From Chthonomonas sp. UBA2362 (GTDB taxonomy: Bacteria > Armatimonadota > Fimbriimonadia > Fimbriimonadales > Fimbriimonadaceae), in NCBI GenBank assembly GCA_002344135.1, contig DDTO01000008.1, positions 62,001 to 126,000 of the forward strand: a stretch of DNA of 64,000 nt, in the 5' to 3' direction. Below the pieces are notes generated by a model. It saw only the letters and a program-made list of their open reading frames with translations. It was not told the DNA's origin and made no database searches. The translations under genes were made by a program, and so were the position numbers. Below, in pieces: positions 51,940 to 59,876 of this stretch. How positions within the stretch are numbered: the stretch's first letter is position 1; every line of letters begins with the position of its first letter.

Positions 51940-52335
51940 ATGACTGGCCTACTTCGGCTCTTTCTCGCGCTCGTCGCCATTGTCGCTGTCTGGGGATGCC
52001 GCTCGCTCGGAGTTTCGGGTGAGTACCAAGCCTATCATCCCGATGGGAGCATCCGGACACTCCACGTTCGAGGAGACACGTTGAGGCTCGAGATGTCGAC
52101 ACCGGCTTACGGAACGGTGCACATCGCTACCGCGCGCTTTCGTCGAGAAGGTGATCAGTTGATCTTCGTCGAAGACCTTGAAACCGGCGTAGGATCGGAC
52201 ATGCTCATCAAGGCCGACGACGCCGAAGCCACCATCACGGTCGAGGACGGGGGCCGGGTCATCGCCTTTCGAGGCAGCGTGGACCAGGGTTGGTTCGGTC
52301 GCCAAGACATGGAGATCGTCTTTCGCAAGAAGTGA
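51940..52335 (+). CDS. Small lipoprotein, unknown function
   Basis: 131 residues from the ATG at 51940. Hydrophobic segment (GLLRLFLALVAIVAVWGC) with lipobox VWGC. The mature part has beta-strand alternation (GEYQAYHPDGSIRTLHVRGDTLRLEMS, TVHIATARFRREGDQLIFVED) that suggests a small lipocalin-like or META-like barrel. A TTG at 51922 would add six residues; neither start has a good ribosome site, and GAGAGG is only one base from the ATG. It abuts the convergent phosphoesterase gene with no spacing. Confidence 0.7.
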   Translation: MTGLLRLFLALVAIVAVWGCRSLGVSGEYQAYHPDGSIRTLHVRGDTLRLEMSTPAYGTVHIATARFRREGDQLIFVEDLETGVGSDMLIKADDAEATITVEDGGRVIAFRGSVDQGWFGRQDMEIVFRKK

Positions 52336-53151
52336 CTATCTGGTGAGTTGTAACACCGCCACTTCCGGCCGGCAGAACAGGCGCGAAGGCGGCCCGGTCG
52401 TCCCGACCCCTCGCGTGACGAAAAGCGGTGTCGAGGCCTCCGGATAGTAGCCTCGGACATAGCGCCGCCCATTCTCGGTGGACATCGGCGCCCAACCCCA
52501 CGGGGCGAGGAATTGGCCGCCGTGGCTGTGCCCGGCAAGCATCAGCGAAGCGCCTGGCGGAAGGGTGGCGACGAGGTCGGGCTCGTGCCAAACGACGATG
52601 GACGGTTCGCTGGCGTCGGCGGGAATGTCCCCGAACGCCGCTGAGGGGTCGGCATAACCGGCGTTGAACGAGTCGATCCCGACCCAGCGGATGCCCTGGC
52701 TCAGCCAGGAGGAGTTGCGAAGAAGCCGAATGTTCAGCGCGCCGCAGATCGCGCCGAGGAGATCGGCATCGCCGTACCCGAGGTAGTCATGGTTGCCGGG
52801 AACCGCGACCACGCGTCCCTCCATGAGCAGGAGCGGCTCGAGCACGTCGCCCACCATCCTCGGCGAGGACTCGGTCCAGTGGCCGACGAAATCTCCGGCG
52901 ATCACGACGACGTCCGGCTCGGCATCGAGCGCCGCCGCGATCGCTCGTTCGGCCAGTTCGGCGCTGTGCCGATCGCGGAGGTGGAAGTCGGCGAGCAGGG
53001 CTACCGTGAATCCGTTCAGCCGCTCGGGCCAGCGCGGTAACCTGATCCTGTATCGCTCGAGGGTGAGCCGCTTGGATTCTACGAGGGCTCCGTAGGCGAG
53101 CACGCCGAGGCCGGCCGCCCCGAGGCCGAAGAGGCAGCGCCCCAGTTTCAT
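52336..53151 (-). CDS. Membrane-anchored metallophosphoesterase
   Basis: 271 residues. One N-terminal membrane helix (residues ~5-22), then the calcineurin-like motifs in order: ALLADFHLRD (D-x-H), VIAGDFVGH (GD), VPGNHDYLG (GNHD), VVWHEPDL and LAGHSHGGQ (GHSH). It is of the YkuE/LpxH-like group; some YkuE proteins dephosphorylate envelope lipids or are exported. Start ATG overlaps the stop of the PTPS gene (ATGA). The substrate is not determinable. Confidence 0.92.
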   Translation of the reverse strand: MKLGRCLFGLGAAGLGVLAYGALVESKRLTLERYRIRLPRWPERLNGFTVALLADFHLRDRHSAELAERAIAAALDAEPDVVVIAGDFVGHWTESSPRMVGDVLEPLLLMEGRVVAVPGNHDYLGYGDADLLGAICGALNIRLLRNSSWLSQGIRWVGIDSFNAGYADPSAAFGDIPADASEPSIVVWHEPDLVATLPPGASLMLAGHSHGGQFLAPWGWAPMSTENGRRYVRGYYPEASTPLFVTRGVGTTGPPSRLFCRPEVAVLQLTR

Positions 53152-53603
53152 GCCTCCACTTCCGCCCACGAGTTGGGGGTCTCCCACACCCGGACCCGAT
53201 CGAGTCGCACCCGGCCAGGGGGGATGCGGTAGCCATCGCCCTCGAACCCCTCGCGGAGGACGCACGAAACGAAATCGAAGAGATCATGGGCGATGACCTC
53301 CGTCGTCGGGTCGCGATTCTCGAAGACGACGACTCCATCCGGGTGAGTCTCGCGCAGAGCGGGCAAAAGGGGGTCTTCCGAGTTCGCCGCCATCGCATGA
53401 TCGTACCGCTGGACATAATCTCCCACGGCAAGCTTGAGGGCCTTGAAGTCGCAGACCATGTCGTTCTCGTCGAGGGACTCGGCGCTGACGACGACCTCGA
53501 TCCGCCGGGTATGCCCGTGCGGGTAGCGGCACGCCTCGGGGTGCTTGCTGAGCATGTGCCCCGACTCGACCGTGAACGTTCGGCAGACGCGAAACCTCGC
53601 CAC
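53148..53603 (-). CDS. 6-pyruvoyl-tetrahydropterin synthase / QueD family
   Basis: 151 residues. The zinc ligands are SGHMLSKH... and CRYPHGHTRRIEV, with Cys near residue 27 as the catalytic thiol, and DFKALKLAVGDYVQRYDHAM continues the fold. Members make 6-pyruvoyltetrahydropterin or 6-carboxytetrahydropterin (queuosine path); which one cannot be told, and no other queuosine gene is seen. Start GTG at 53603 has TACAAT 7 bases before it, so translation is probably leaderless from a GTG. Coupled to the phosphoesterase by ATGA. Confidence 0.93.
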   Translation of the reverse strand: MARFRVCRTFTVESGHMLSKHPEACRYPHGHTRRIEVVVSAESLDENDMVCDFKALKLAVGDYVQRYDHAMAANSEDPLLPALRETHPDGVVVFENRDPTTEVIAHDLFDFVSCVLREGFEGDGYRIPPGRVRLDRVRVWETPNSWAEVEA

Positions 53604-53610
53604 GACCGAG

Positions 53611-53616
53611 ATTGTA
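53611..53616 (-). promoter_or_regulatory. -10 box TACAAT before the PTPS/QueD gene
   Basis: TACAAT ends 7 bases before the GTG at 53603, no ribosome site; leaderless-type promoter. Confidence 0.5.
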
Positions 53617-53624
53617 CTGCCGGG

Positions 53625-54491
53625 CTACCCGACGAGGCTCAAGCGACCCATCGGAGGGGCAGCCATGTGGCCGGCGAGCTCGGCAGCCGAGGAAAGCGGC
53701 TCGGCGCCCAGGGCGAGCAGGGCCCTTGCGGCCGGGCAGCCGGAATCGGGCCGCACGAGGACGCGCGCCCGTCGGCGCAATGCTCCGACCGCGCCATGCC
53801 ACGTCCCCCCCTCGCGGAAACGAGCGCGAACCACGACGGTAGCGTCGGCAAGCGAGTAGATGACGGCGTTGCGCTCCATCGCCCGCCGAGGCGAGAAAGG
53901 CTCATCCCAGGCACAAAGCGACAAGGCGCAAGCCCCACCGAGGCGCGTGGCAAAGCGCAGCCCCGACGGGAAGATCTCCGCGATCCCCCCGCCGATCGCG
54001 GCGACCGAACGCGCCGCCGCACGGTCGGCCCCGATCGCACCGCCGCTCACGAGGGCGAAACCGGCAGCCGCCGCCGACTCCGCCACCGCCGCGGCAAAGC
54101 GACGATCCTCTGCGGAGAGCCGTCGCGAGCCGACCACCCCGACGAACGGCCCGCAAGGCATCTCTCCACGACAATTGAGCGCGGCCGGCCCCCCGGCCCC
54201 CATCGCCAGCCAGCGAGCGGGATAGGCGGGAGAGGCCGCCGTGAGGACCCGTCCGCGCGAGAACTCTGCCTCCGCCCAGGCCACCCGTCCCGGCGTCTCG
54301 AGGACCAGAGCCTCGGCCCAGAGACCTGCCTGCCGCAGAATCGACGCGGCCTCCCCGAGGCGGGCGTCGCGCAGACGCAGCAGCGAGAGCACCGCAGGCC
54401 ACCGGCGCGGGAGCGAGCCGACCGGGGGACCGCCTGCCAGATAGAGCGCGGCCAGCGCGATCTCGCCGACCGGCCACTGAACACTTACCAT
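53625..54491 (-). CDS. dprA: DNA-protecting protein DprA/Smf-like
   Basis: 288 residues. Rossmann-like DprA motifs: FVGVVGSRRLSAED, ALVSGGAIGADRAAARSV and ERNAVIYSLADATVVVRARFREGGTWHGA. DprA loads RecA onto incoming single-stranded DNA during transformation. Here it lacks the usual C-terminal winged helix and has a divergent, short N-terminal SAM-like part. ATG 54491 is chosen over an upstream ATG at 54512 because TATAAT lies exactly 7 bases before it. It is divergent from the GH38 gene. Confidence 0.85.
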   Translation of the reverse strand: MVSVQWPVGEIALAALYLAGGPPVGSLPRRWPAVLSLLRLRDARLGEAASILRQAGLWAEALVLETPGRVAWAEAEFSRGRVLTAASPAYPARWLAMGAGGPAALNCRGEMPCGPFVGVVGSRRLSAEDRRFAAAVAESAAAAGFALVSGGAIGADRAAARSVAAIGGGIAEIFPSGLRFATRLGGACALSLCAWDEPFSPRRAMERNAVIYSLADATVVVRARFREGGTWHGAVGALRRRARVLVRPDSGCPAARALLALGAEPLSSAAELAGHMAAPPMGRLSLVG

Positions 54492-54498
54492 GCACTGT

Positions 54499-54504
54499 AT
54501 TATA
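54499..54504 (-). promoter_or_regulatory. -10 box TATAAT of dprA, in an AT-rich divergent junction
   Basis: Perfect TATAAT ends 7 bases before the ATG at 54491. The same palindromic GTATTATAC reads TATTAT on the plus strand, where it could serve the alpha-mannosidase gene. Confidence 0.55.
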
Positions 54505-54579
54505 CATGTCATCTACTCGCCAGGGGCTCTGCAGAAGTGCGCCCGGACCATACACAATGGCGATCCCGGATCAAGGAAA

Positions 54580-57500
54580 ATGCTCAAACACCCCGCCCTG
54601 ACCAAGGCCCGGATCAAGCAGTTCATCGATCACGAGCTGGCCGAACACATCATCGGCGAGCGTGTTCCCCTCGACATCGAGTTCTGCCCGAAGGCCCATC
54701 CCACCGAGCAAGAGGCTCGCCAGCAAGGTCCCTGGAAGCCTGCGAAGATCGGATTTCGCTACGGTCCGGCCTACCGGGAAGTCTGGTTTCGGCTGACCGG
54801 CCGCGTCCCCGCCCGCTGGAAAGGCCTCAAGGTCGGGATCGTCGCCGAACTTGGTGGCGAGCGAACCGCCTGGATCAAGAACGTGCCCTTCCACGGGATC
54901 GACGAGCCGCATGCCGTGATGCCCTTCCTCAAGGAGGCCGGAGGCAACGAGAAGGTCGATCTGGCGATCCAAGCCTACACCCGCAATCCGCAGTGTCGCG
55001 TCCATCGACGCGAGCTTCCCCGTGAGGAACTCGTCGAGGAGGTCAAGGAAGCCAGCCTCGTCGTCGTCGACGGCGCCCTCAAGGCCCTCTACTACGACTG
55101 CGCGTTCGCCTACGATCTGATGGAAGCCACCGGCGAGGCCGACCCGGCGCACGCGACGATCCTCCGCGCGCTCAACGATTGCTGTAACCTCTTTGCCACC
55201 GGGCGGCCCGATGCCATCGAGCGCAGCCGCAAGGTTATTCGAGACGCCCTCGGCAGCCTCAACGGCGAGCTCAAGCACTCCTTGACCGCGGTCGGGCACG
55301 CTCACCTCGATACCGCCTGGCTGTGGCCGCTGCGGATCACGCGCCTCAAGATGGCGCACACCACGGCCACCCAGCTCCAGCTCATCGAGCGGTACCCGGA
55401 GTACGTCTTCGTCCACTCCCAGGCCAGCCAATACGAGTGGCTCGAAAAGCAGTACCCCACCCTCCTCCGTCGTGTGAAGCAAGCCATCGCCAAGGGACAG
55501 TGGGAAGTCGTCGGCTCGATGTGGGTCGAGGCGGACTGCAACCTCACCGGCGGCGAGTCCCTCGTGCGGCAATTCCTCTATGGAAGGCGCTACTTCCAAA
55601 AGCACCTCGGCGTCACGACCGAGGACATGTGGCTGCCCGACGTGTTCGGCTACTCCGCAGCGCTCCCCCAGATCCTCTACAAGTTCGGCATCCGGTACTT
55701 CCTCACCCAAAAGATCAGCTGGAACCAGTTCAACAAGTTCCCCCACCACACCTTCTGGTGGCAGGGCATCGACGGCACCAAAGTCTGGACCCACTTCCCG
55801 CCCGCGGACACGTACTGCGGCTCCTCCGAGCCCAAGGAGATTCTCCGCGCCGTCGAGAACTATCGCGACCACGCCCGGAGCGACGCCTCGCTCTACGTCT
55901 TCGGCTACGGGGACGGCGGAGGCGGCCCGACCGAGAAGCACATCGAGTTCCTCAAGCGGGCTCGGCTCGCGCCGAACCTCCCCGACGTCGTCCTCGGGCG
56001 CAAGGCCGTCGACTTCTTCCGCGAGGCCCGCGCCAAGAGCCGAGACCTCCTTACCTGGGTCGGCGAGCTGTACTTCGAGTTGCACCGGGGCACCTATACG
56101 AGCCAGGCCGCCAACAAGAAGGCCAATCGAGAGACCGAGTTCCTCATGCGCGATGCCGAATGGCTCTCCTGCTTCCGCGACGACTTCCCCGGCGCCTATC
56201 CCGCCGACTCGCTCGAGGAGGCATGGAAGCTGGTCCTCCTCAACCAGTTCCACGACATCATCCCCGGGTCGTCGGTGAACGAGGTTTATCGCGACAGCGA
56301 CGCCGATTACGACCGCGTCCGCCAGATGGGGGGCGAGATCGTGCGCGAAGGCCTCCACCGCATCGCCCGCGTCCTCGACAGCGAGGGCATGAAGCGCCCG
56401 GTCGCCCTCTTCCAGAACGCCACGATCCCCGGACAAGGCGAGATCGCCTGGAACGAAGACGAGGCGCCCTCCTCACTCGTCTGCGGCGAGACCAACGTCG
56501 CCGTCCAGGTGGTCGAAGATGGCTTCGGAAGGCGCCTCGTCTTCGAGGTCCCCCAGGAAGCCCTCGGCGCGGTGGCCGTCGCAGACCTGAGCGACCAGCC
56601 GCCCTCGACCCGAAAGCGCCTCAAGGCCGGCAACCGCCGCATCGAGAACGGCGACTTCTCCGTCCGGTTCGACCCACACGGCAACATCTCGAGCATCACC
56701 AGCCTCGACGACCGGCCCGTGGAGTTCATCGAGCCCGGCAAGCTCGCCAACGTCTTCCAGATCTTCGACGACAAGCCGCTCTTCTGGAGCGCGTGGGACC
56801 TCGACGTCTTCGCATACGAGACCAAGAAGGATCTCGTCAAGTCCGAGTCCTTCGAGATCGTCGAGAGGGGCCCCGTCCGCGTCGCCGCCGAGATCGTGAA
56901 GACCTTCGGCGCCAGCACCATCCGCCAGCGCATCAGCCTCGGCCCGACACCCGGCATACGGTTCGACACCGAGATCGACTGGCACGAGGAGGACAAGCTA
57001 CTCAAGGTCGCCTTCCCCGTCAACGTCAACTCACCCAAGGCAACCTACGAGATCCAGTTCGGCAACGTCGAGCGACCCACCCACATGAACACGTCCTGGG
57101 ACATGGCACGCTTCGAGGTCTGCGCACAGAAGTGGGCCGACCTCAGCGAAGGCGGGCACGGCGTCGCACTCCTCAACGACGGCAAGTACGGACACGACAT
57201 TCACGGCAACGTCATGCGCCTCTCCCTCCTCCGAGCCCCGAAAGCGCCCGATCCACACTGCGACATGGGCATACACCGCTTCACCTACGTCCTCTTGCCC
57301 CACTTCGACCAGATACAGCACGCCGACGTCGTCGCCGCGGCCTACGCCGTTAACGCACCGCTCCGATGGGCCTTCATCGAGCCCTCGCCCGGGCAGGAAG
57401 GAGAGTTGCCCCGCTTCGTCGGAGTCGAGAACAGGAACCTCGTCGTCGAGGCCGTTAAGAAAGCAGAGGACTCGAGCAACCTCGTCGTCCGGCTCTACGA

Positions 57501-57669
57501 GTGTCATAACACCCGCGGCACCGCCGAGCTGACTTGCGCCCGCCCCGTCCGCGCCGCCTGGCTCGCCGACCTCAACGAGCGCCCCATCAAAGACCTCGAG
57601 ATCATCGACGGCCTCGTCGTCTTCGACTTCAAGCCCTTCGAGATCGTCACCATCCTCTTGCAGGTGTAG
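54580..57669 (+). CDS. GH38 alpha-mannosidase
   Basis: 1029 residues, typical for the family. Zinc motif HAHLDTAWLWP (His240, His242, Asp244), nucleophile Asp354 in WLPDVFGYSAALPQ, and QKISWNQFNKFPHHTFWW. The middle domain and C-terminal beta-sandwiches (from ~560) are complete, ending in FEIVTILL. It removes alpha-linked mannose from glycans, probably in the cytoplasm since no signal peptide is seen. ATG 54580 is chosen because AAGGA precedes it and the first helix (LTKARIKQFIDHELAEHI) follows directly. Leader of ~70 bases from an AT-rich divergent promoter region. Confidence 0.96.
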   Translation: MLKHPALTKARIKQFIDHELAEHIIGERVPLDIEFCPKAHPTEQEARQQGPWKPAKIGFRYGPAYREVWFRLTGRVPARWKGLKVGIVAELGGERTAWIKNVPFHGIDEPHAVMPFLKEAGGNEKVDLAIQAYTRNPQCRVHRRELPREELVEEVKEASLVVVDGALKALYYDCAFAYDLMEATGEADPAHATILRALNDCCNLFATGRPDAIERSRKVIRDALGSLNGELKHSLTAVGHAHLDTAWLWPLRITRLKMAHTTATQLQLIERYPEYVFVHSQASQYEWLEKQYPTLLRRVKQAIAKGQWEVVGSMWVEADCNLTGGESLVRQFLYGRRYFQKHLGVTTEDMWLPDVFGYSAALPQILYKFGIRYFLTQKISWNQFNKFPHHTFWWQGIDGTKVWTHFPPADTYCGSSEPKEILRAVENYRDHARSDASLYVFGYGDGGGGPTEKHIEFLKRARLAPNLPDVVLGRKAVDFFREARAKSRDLLTWVGELYFELHRGTYTSQAANKKANRETEFLMRDAEWLSCFRDDFPGAYPADSLEEAWKLVLLNQFHDIIPGSSVNEVYRDSDADYDRVRQMGGEIVREGLHRIARVLDSEGMKRPVALFQNATIPGQGEIAWNEDEAPSSLVCGETNVAVQVVEDGFGRRLVFEVPQEALGAVAVADLSDQPPSTRKRLKAGNRRIENGDFSVRFDPHGNISSITSLDDRPVEFIEPGKLANVFQIFDDKPLFWSAWDLDVFAYETKKDLVKSESFEIVERGPVRVAAEIVKTFGASTIRQRISLGPTPGIRFDTEIDWHEEDKLLKVAFPVNVNSPKATYEIQFGNVERPTHMNTSWDMARFEVCAQKWADLSEGGHGVALLNDGKYGHDIHGNVMRLSLLRAPKAPDPHCDMGIHRFTYVLLPHFDQIQHADVVAAAYAVNAPLRWAFIEPSPGQEGELPRFVGVENRNLVVEAVKKAEDSSNLVVRLYECHNTRGTAELTCARPVRAAWLADLNERPIKDLEIIDGLVVFDFKPFEIVTILLQV

Positions 57670-57754
57670 CTCGAGCGCCGGCGACAGGCCACCGGGCGCC
57701 CTCCCCCCGGCAGCACGGTCTCTCCCTGCGGCCGCGGGATCTCTCCCTGCGGTC

Positions 57755-57943
57755 GAGATGACAGAGAGAAGCGGCGAGATGACAGAGAGAAGCGGCGAGA
57801 TGACAGAGAGAAGCGGCGAGATGACAGGGAGGAAGGGCGAGAGGACAGTGAGGAGGGGAGAGGTGACAGGGAGGACGGGCGAGGGAACAGGGAGGACGGG
57901 CGAGGGAACAGGGAGGTCTGGGGAGGAAACAGGGAGGAGGGGC
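57755..57943. repeat. 21-bp purine-rich minisatellite, nine units
   Basis: Nine consecutive 21-bp units without a single indel, from three identical GAGATGACAGAGAGAAGCGGC copies to more diverged GAGGGAACAGGGAGG... forms. On the plus strand one frame reads heptads MTERSGE (57758-58039), but with no convincing ribosome site. Strong purine/pyrimidine strand bias could form triplex or other unusual DNA structures. It begins 85 bases after the GH38 stop. Confidence 0.9.
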
Positions 57944-58057
57944 GAGGAGGCAAAGAAGGAGGTCGTGAACGACACGACTCCTCCACCGGTCACTTGCAAA
58001 CGGATAACGAACCCAACGACGCCTCTGCCGCTCACCTAGAAAGCACCAACGCGCACA

Positions 58058-58567
58058 ATGACTACCCCAAAGGATACCGGGACTGCCCCATCGCACGCCC
58101 AGACGCCTCCATCGCACGCCAGGCCAGCTCCATCGCCCGCTAGGACTGCACCATCGCACGCTGGGAGTCCTACATAGCACGCCGGTCCTGCTCCATCGCA
58201 CGCTGTGACTGCGCCTGCGGTCACTGGGAGTCCGGCATACAACGCCAGGACTGCTCCATCGAACGCTCAGAGTCCGACATAGAACGCCGGGACGGTTCCA
58301 GCATACGCTTGGAGTGCGCAATCGCACGCTGGTACTACGCCCGCGCACACCTCGACCGCGTCAATGCACGCTGAGACTGCGTCATCGTACACTGTGCCTG
58401 CAGCATCGCTTGCTCCGTCTACTACCAAGCACGACTTTATCGCACCGAATCAGCAGGTATCCGCGTCATCGCCCGCATCAGCAACGACATTGGACACAAA
58501 ATCGCCAACAATGCGCACCAAATCGGCTAGGTTGCGAAATGGCGTTAAGGCATCGCAGACCAGGTAA
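58058..58567 (+). pseudogene. Possible decayed heptad-repeat ORF with two in-frame TAG codons
   Basis: From an ATG at 58058 the frame reads heptads such as TAPSHAG and PAPSHAV for the whole array, then continues to a TAA at 58567 without other interruption than TAG at 58175 and 58280. Both TAGs occupy the same position of the repeat, where a sister unit (58238) has TAC (Tyr). No ribosome site or -10 box is evident. It may be a dead gene or simply a repeat that keeps phase because its unit is 21 bp. Confidence 0.3.
58081..58416. repeat. Second 21-bp minisatellite, sixteen degenerate units
   Basis: Sixteen units of exactly 21 bp around GACTGCnCCATCGCACGCTGG, some alternating with GAGTCCnACATAGCACGCCGG. 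Same period as the first array but unrelated sequence. The phase is preserved over 336 bases with no indel. Confidence 0.85.
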
Positions 58568-58933
58568 AGCAAAGAAGCATAGACTAGCTGTCTATTAGCG
58601 TGCGTTGGGAATGAGCTGGCGATCGTGGGGCCAGCTCTTGGACCCGATAGGGCAAGACCTTGGTTCGATGCGGCGGCATTGGTGCCGTTTGCGACGCCCA
58701 GAGCGTTCTTGGTCATGGCAGCTGCAAGCGACGTCTGTTAAGCGGCGATCGTCGTAGCAGGAGCGGTAGCTAGTGGAGCAGAAGGGGTGTGCCATGGGCT
58801 GCAGTGGGCGAGCGCGGAGGGACGAAATGGATGCGCTGAAACAAGAGCCGTAGTCGCCAAGCCTCTCGGAGCGAGCGGTGGGGCGGTCCAACGAGACGCT
58901 GACACTCCGCCTGGCAGAGGTGGCGCCTCGGGA
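58568..58933. other. Intergenic region, nothing recognised
   Basis: 366 bases between the second array and the VOC-GNAT gene. Short open frames occur on both strands, but none has a ribosome site, -10 box or recognisable domain. No repeats or hairpins of the families seen elsewhere were found by eye. Confidence 0.5.
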
Positions 58934-59707
58934 TTAGGCGCGGCGCATGTCCACGGTCTCTTTGGAGAAGCCGAGGCGCTCGTAGAAGGCGTGCTGGTAC
59001 GTGAAGAGGAAGACGTTGGCGCCTGGGGCCTCTTCCCGGATCATGTCGAGGCCTTCCTGCATCATGGCGGACCCGATCCGGCGGGCTTGCCACTCGGGGA
59101 CGACGGCGACGTCCCAGAAGCTGAACCATCCGGGTGCGTCGCGGACGATGCGGAGGATGCCGATGGTCTCGCCGTCCGGTGAGCAGGCAACGACGCCGCC
59201 CCACGTGGTCTCGAGGAGGCCTGGGGTGTCTTTTGTGTACCCGAAGGCGCGGCCGCCGACGTCGACGTACTCTGCGGCGGAGGGGAGACGGCGCTCGATG
59301 ACGACGCCCTCGGGAAATGGCTGGGACCGCGGGGGACTGCCGGAGGGTGGCCCGGCAAAGCGGAGGTGGTAGCCGTCGAGATCCTCCACGACGTACTCTC
59401 GCGCGCCCCAGGGCATGTCTGCGATGTCGGCGACGATGCGCGCGCCGCTGGCGCGGTGGCGGGCGTAGAGGGCGTCGGCGTCGTCGATCTTGATCCAATG
59501 CTGATGTCCGCGCACGGCCTTGGCCAGTTCGGGCTGGAGGTTGAACATGATGGTCACGCCGCCCAGCGCTACGGACCCGAAGGACGGCGGTTCGCCCCAG
59601 GTCCAGGACGATTCGAAGCCGAGAACGTCCTTGTAGTGGCCGATGGTGGCTTCGATGTCGGACGAAGCGAAGATGGCGGTGGAACTGATCACGCCGGGCG
59701 GCCTCAT
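58934..59707 (-). CDS. Fusion of VOC (glyoxalase/bleomycin-resistance) and GNAT acetyltransferase domains
   Basis: 257 residues. Residues ~5-120 are a VOC module: SSTAIFASSDIEATIGHYKDVLGFE, GHQHWIKIDDADALYARHRASG, REYVVEDLDGYHLRFAG. Residues ~135-257 are a GNAT module: VACSPDGETIGILRIV, WDVAVVPEWQARRIGSAMMQEGLD (acetyl-CoA loop Q.R.IG..M) and HAFYERLGFSKET. VOC plus GNAT in one chain suggests detoxification or antibiotic-type modification in which one domain binds and the other acetylates, but no substrate can be named. No ribosome site is obvious apart from GAGG. Confidence 0.88.
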   Translation of the reverse strand: MRPPGVISSTAIFASSDIEATIGHYKDVLGFESSWTWGEPPSFGSVALGGVTIMFNLQPELAKAVRGHQHWIKIDDADALYARHRASGARIVADIADMPWGAREYVVEDLDGYHLRFAGPPSGSPPRSQPFPEGVVIERRLPSAAEYVDVGGRAFGYTKDTPGLLETTWGGVVACSPDGETIGILRIVRDAPGWFSFWDVAVVPEWQARRIGSAMMQEGLDMIREEAPGANVFLFTYQHAFYERLGFSKETVDMRRA

Positions 59708-59733
59708 GAGGCCCTCAGGCTACCCGAGCGTGT

Positions 59734-59789
59734 GGAGTGCGCCGGCTCGATGGCGTCCTCCCCCTCCTTTCGCCTGCGAGAGGAGGGGG
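59734..59789. repeat. GGAGTGCGC copy followed by a CCCCCTCCT/AGGAGGGGG hairpin
   Basis: GGAGTGCGCCGGCTCG (59734-59749) matches the unit at 24566 with one change. A perfect 9-bp stem, CCCCCTCCT / AGGAGGGGG, loop 12, follows at 59760-59789. It lies between divergent genes. Confidence 0.5.
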
Positions 59790-59876
59790 CCGGGGGGGGT
59801 GGAGAGTGACGGCCCCTCGCTGGGCCGGGGCGCGGGCCCTGGCCGCGGAAGGTACGATCTTGGCGCGAGGGGAGCC

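Noticed and set aside
57031..58348. Long open frames on the minus strand across the GH38 3' end and both minisatellites
   Set aside because: They stay open only because the 21-bp units lack stops in that frame; composition is Pro/Arg/Cys low complexity, with no ribosome site and overlap with the clear GH38 gene.
57755..58416. CRISPR-like array
   Set aside because: Units are directly adjacent with no unique spacers, and no cas gene is in the window.
58450..58716. 88-residue minus-strand frame between the repeat arrays and the VOC-GNAT gene
   Set aside because: No ribosome site, -10 box or recognisable domain; it partly overlaps the flank of the second array.
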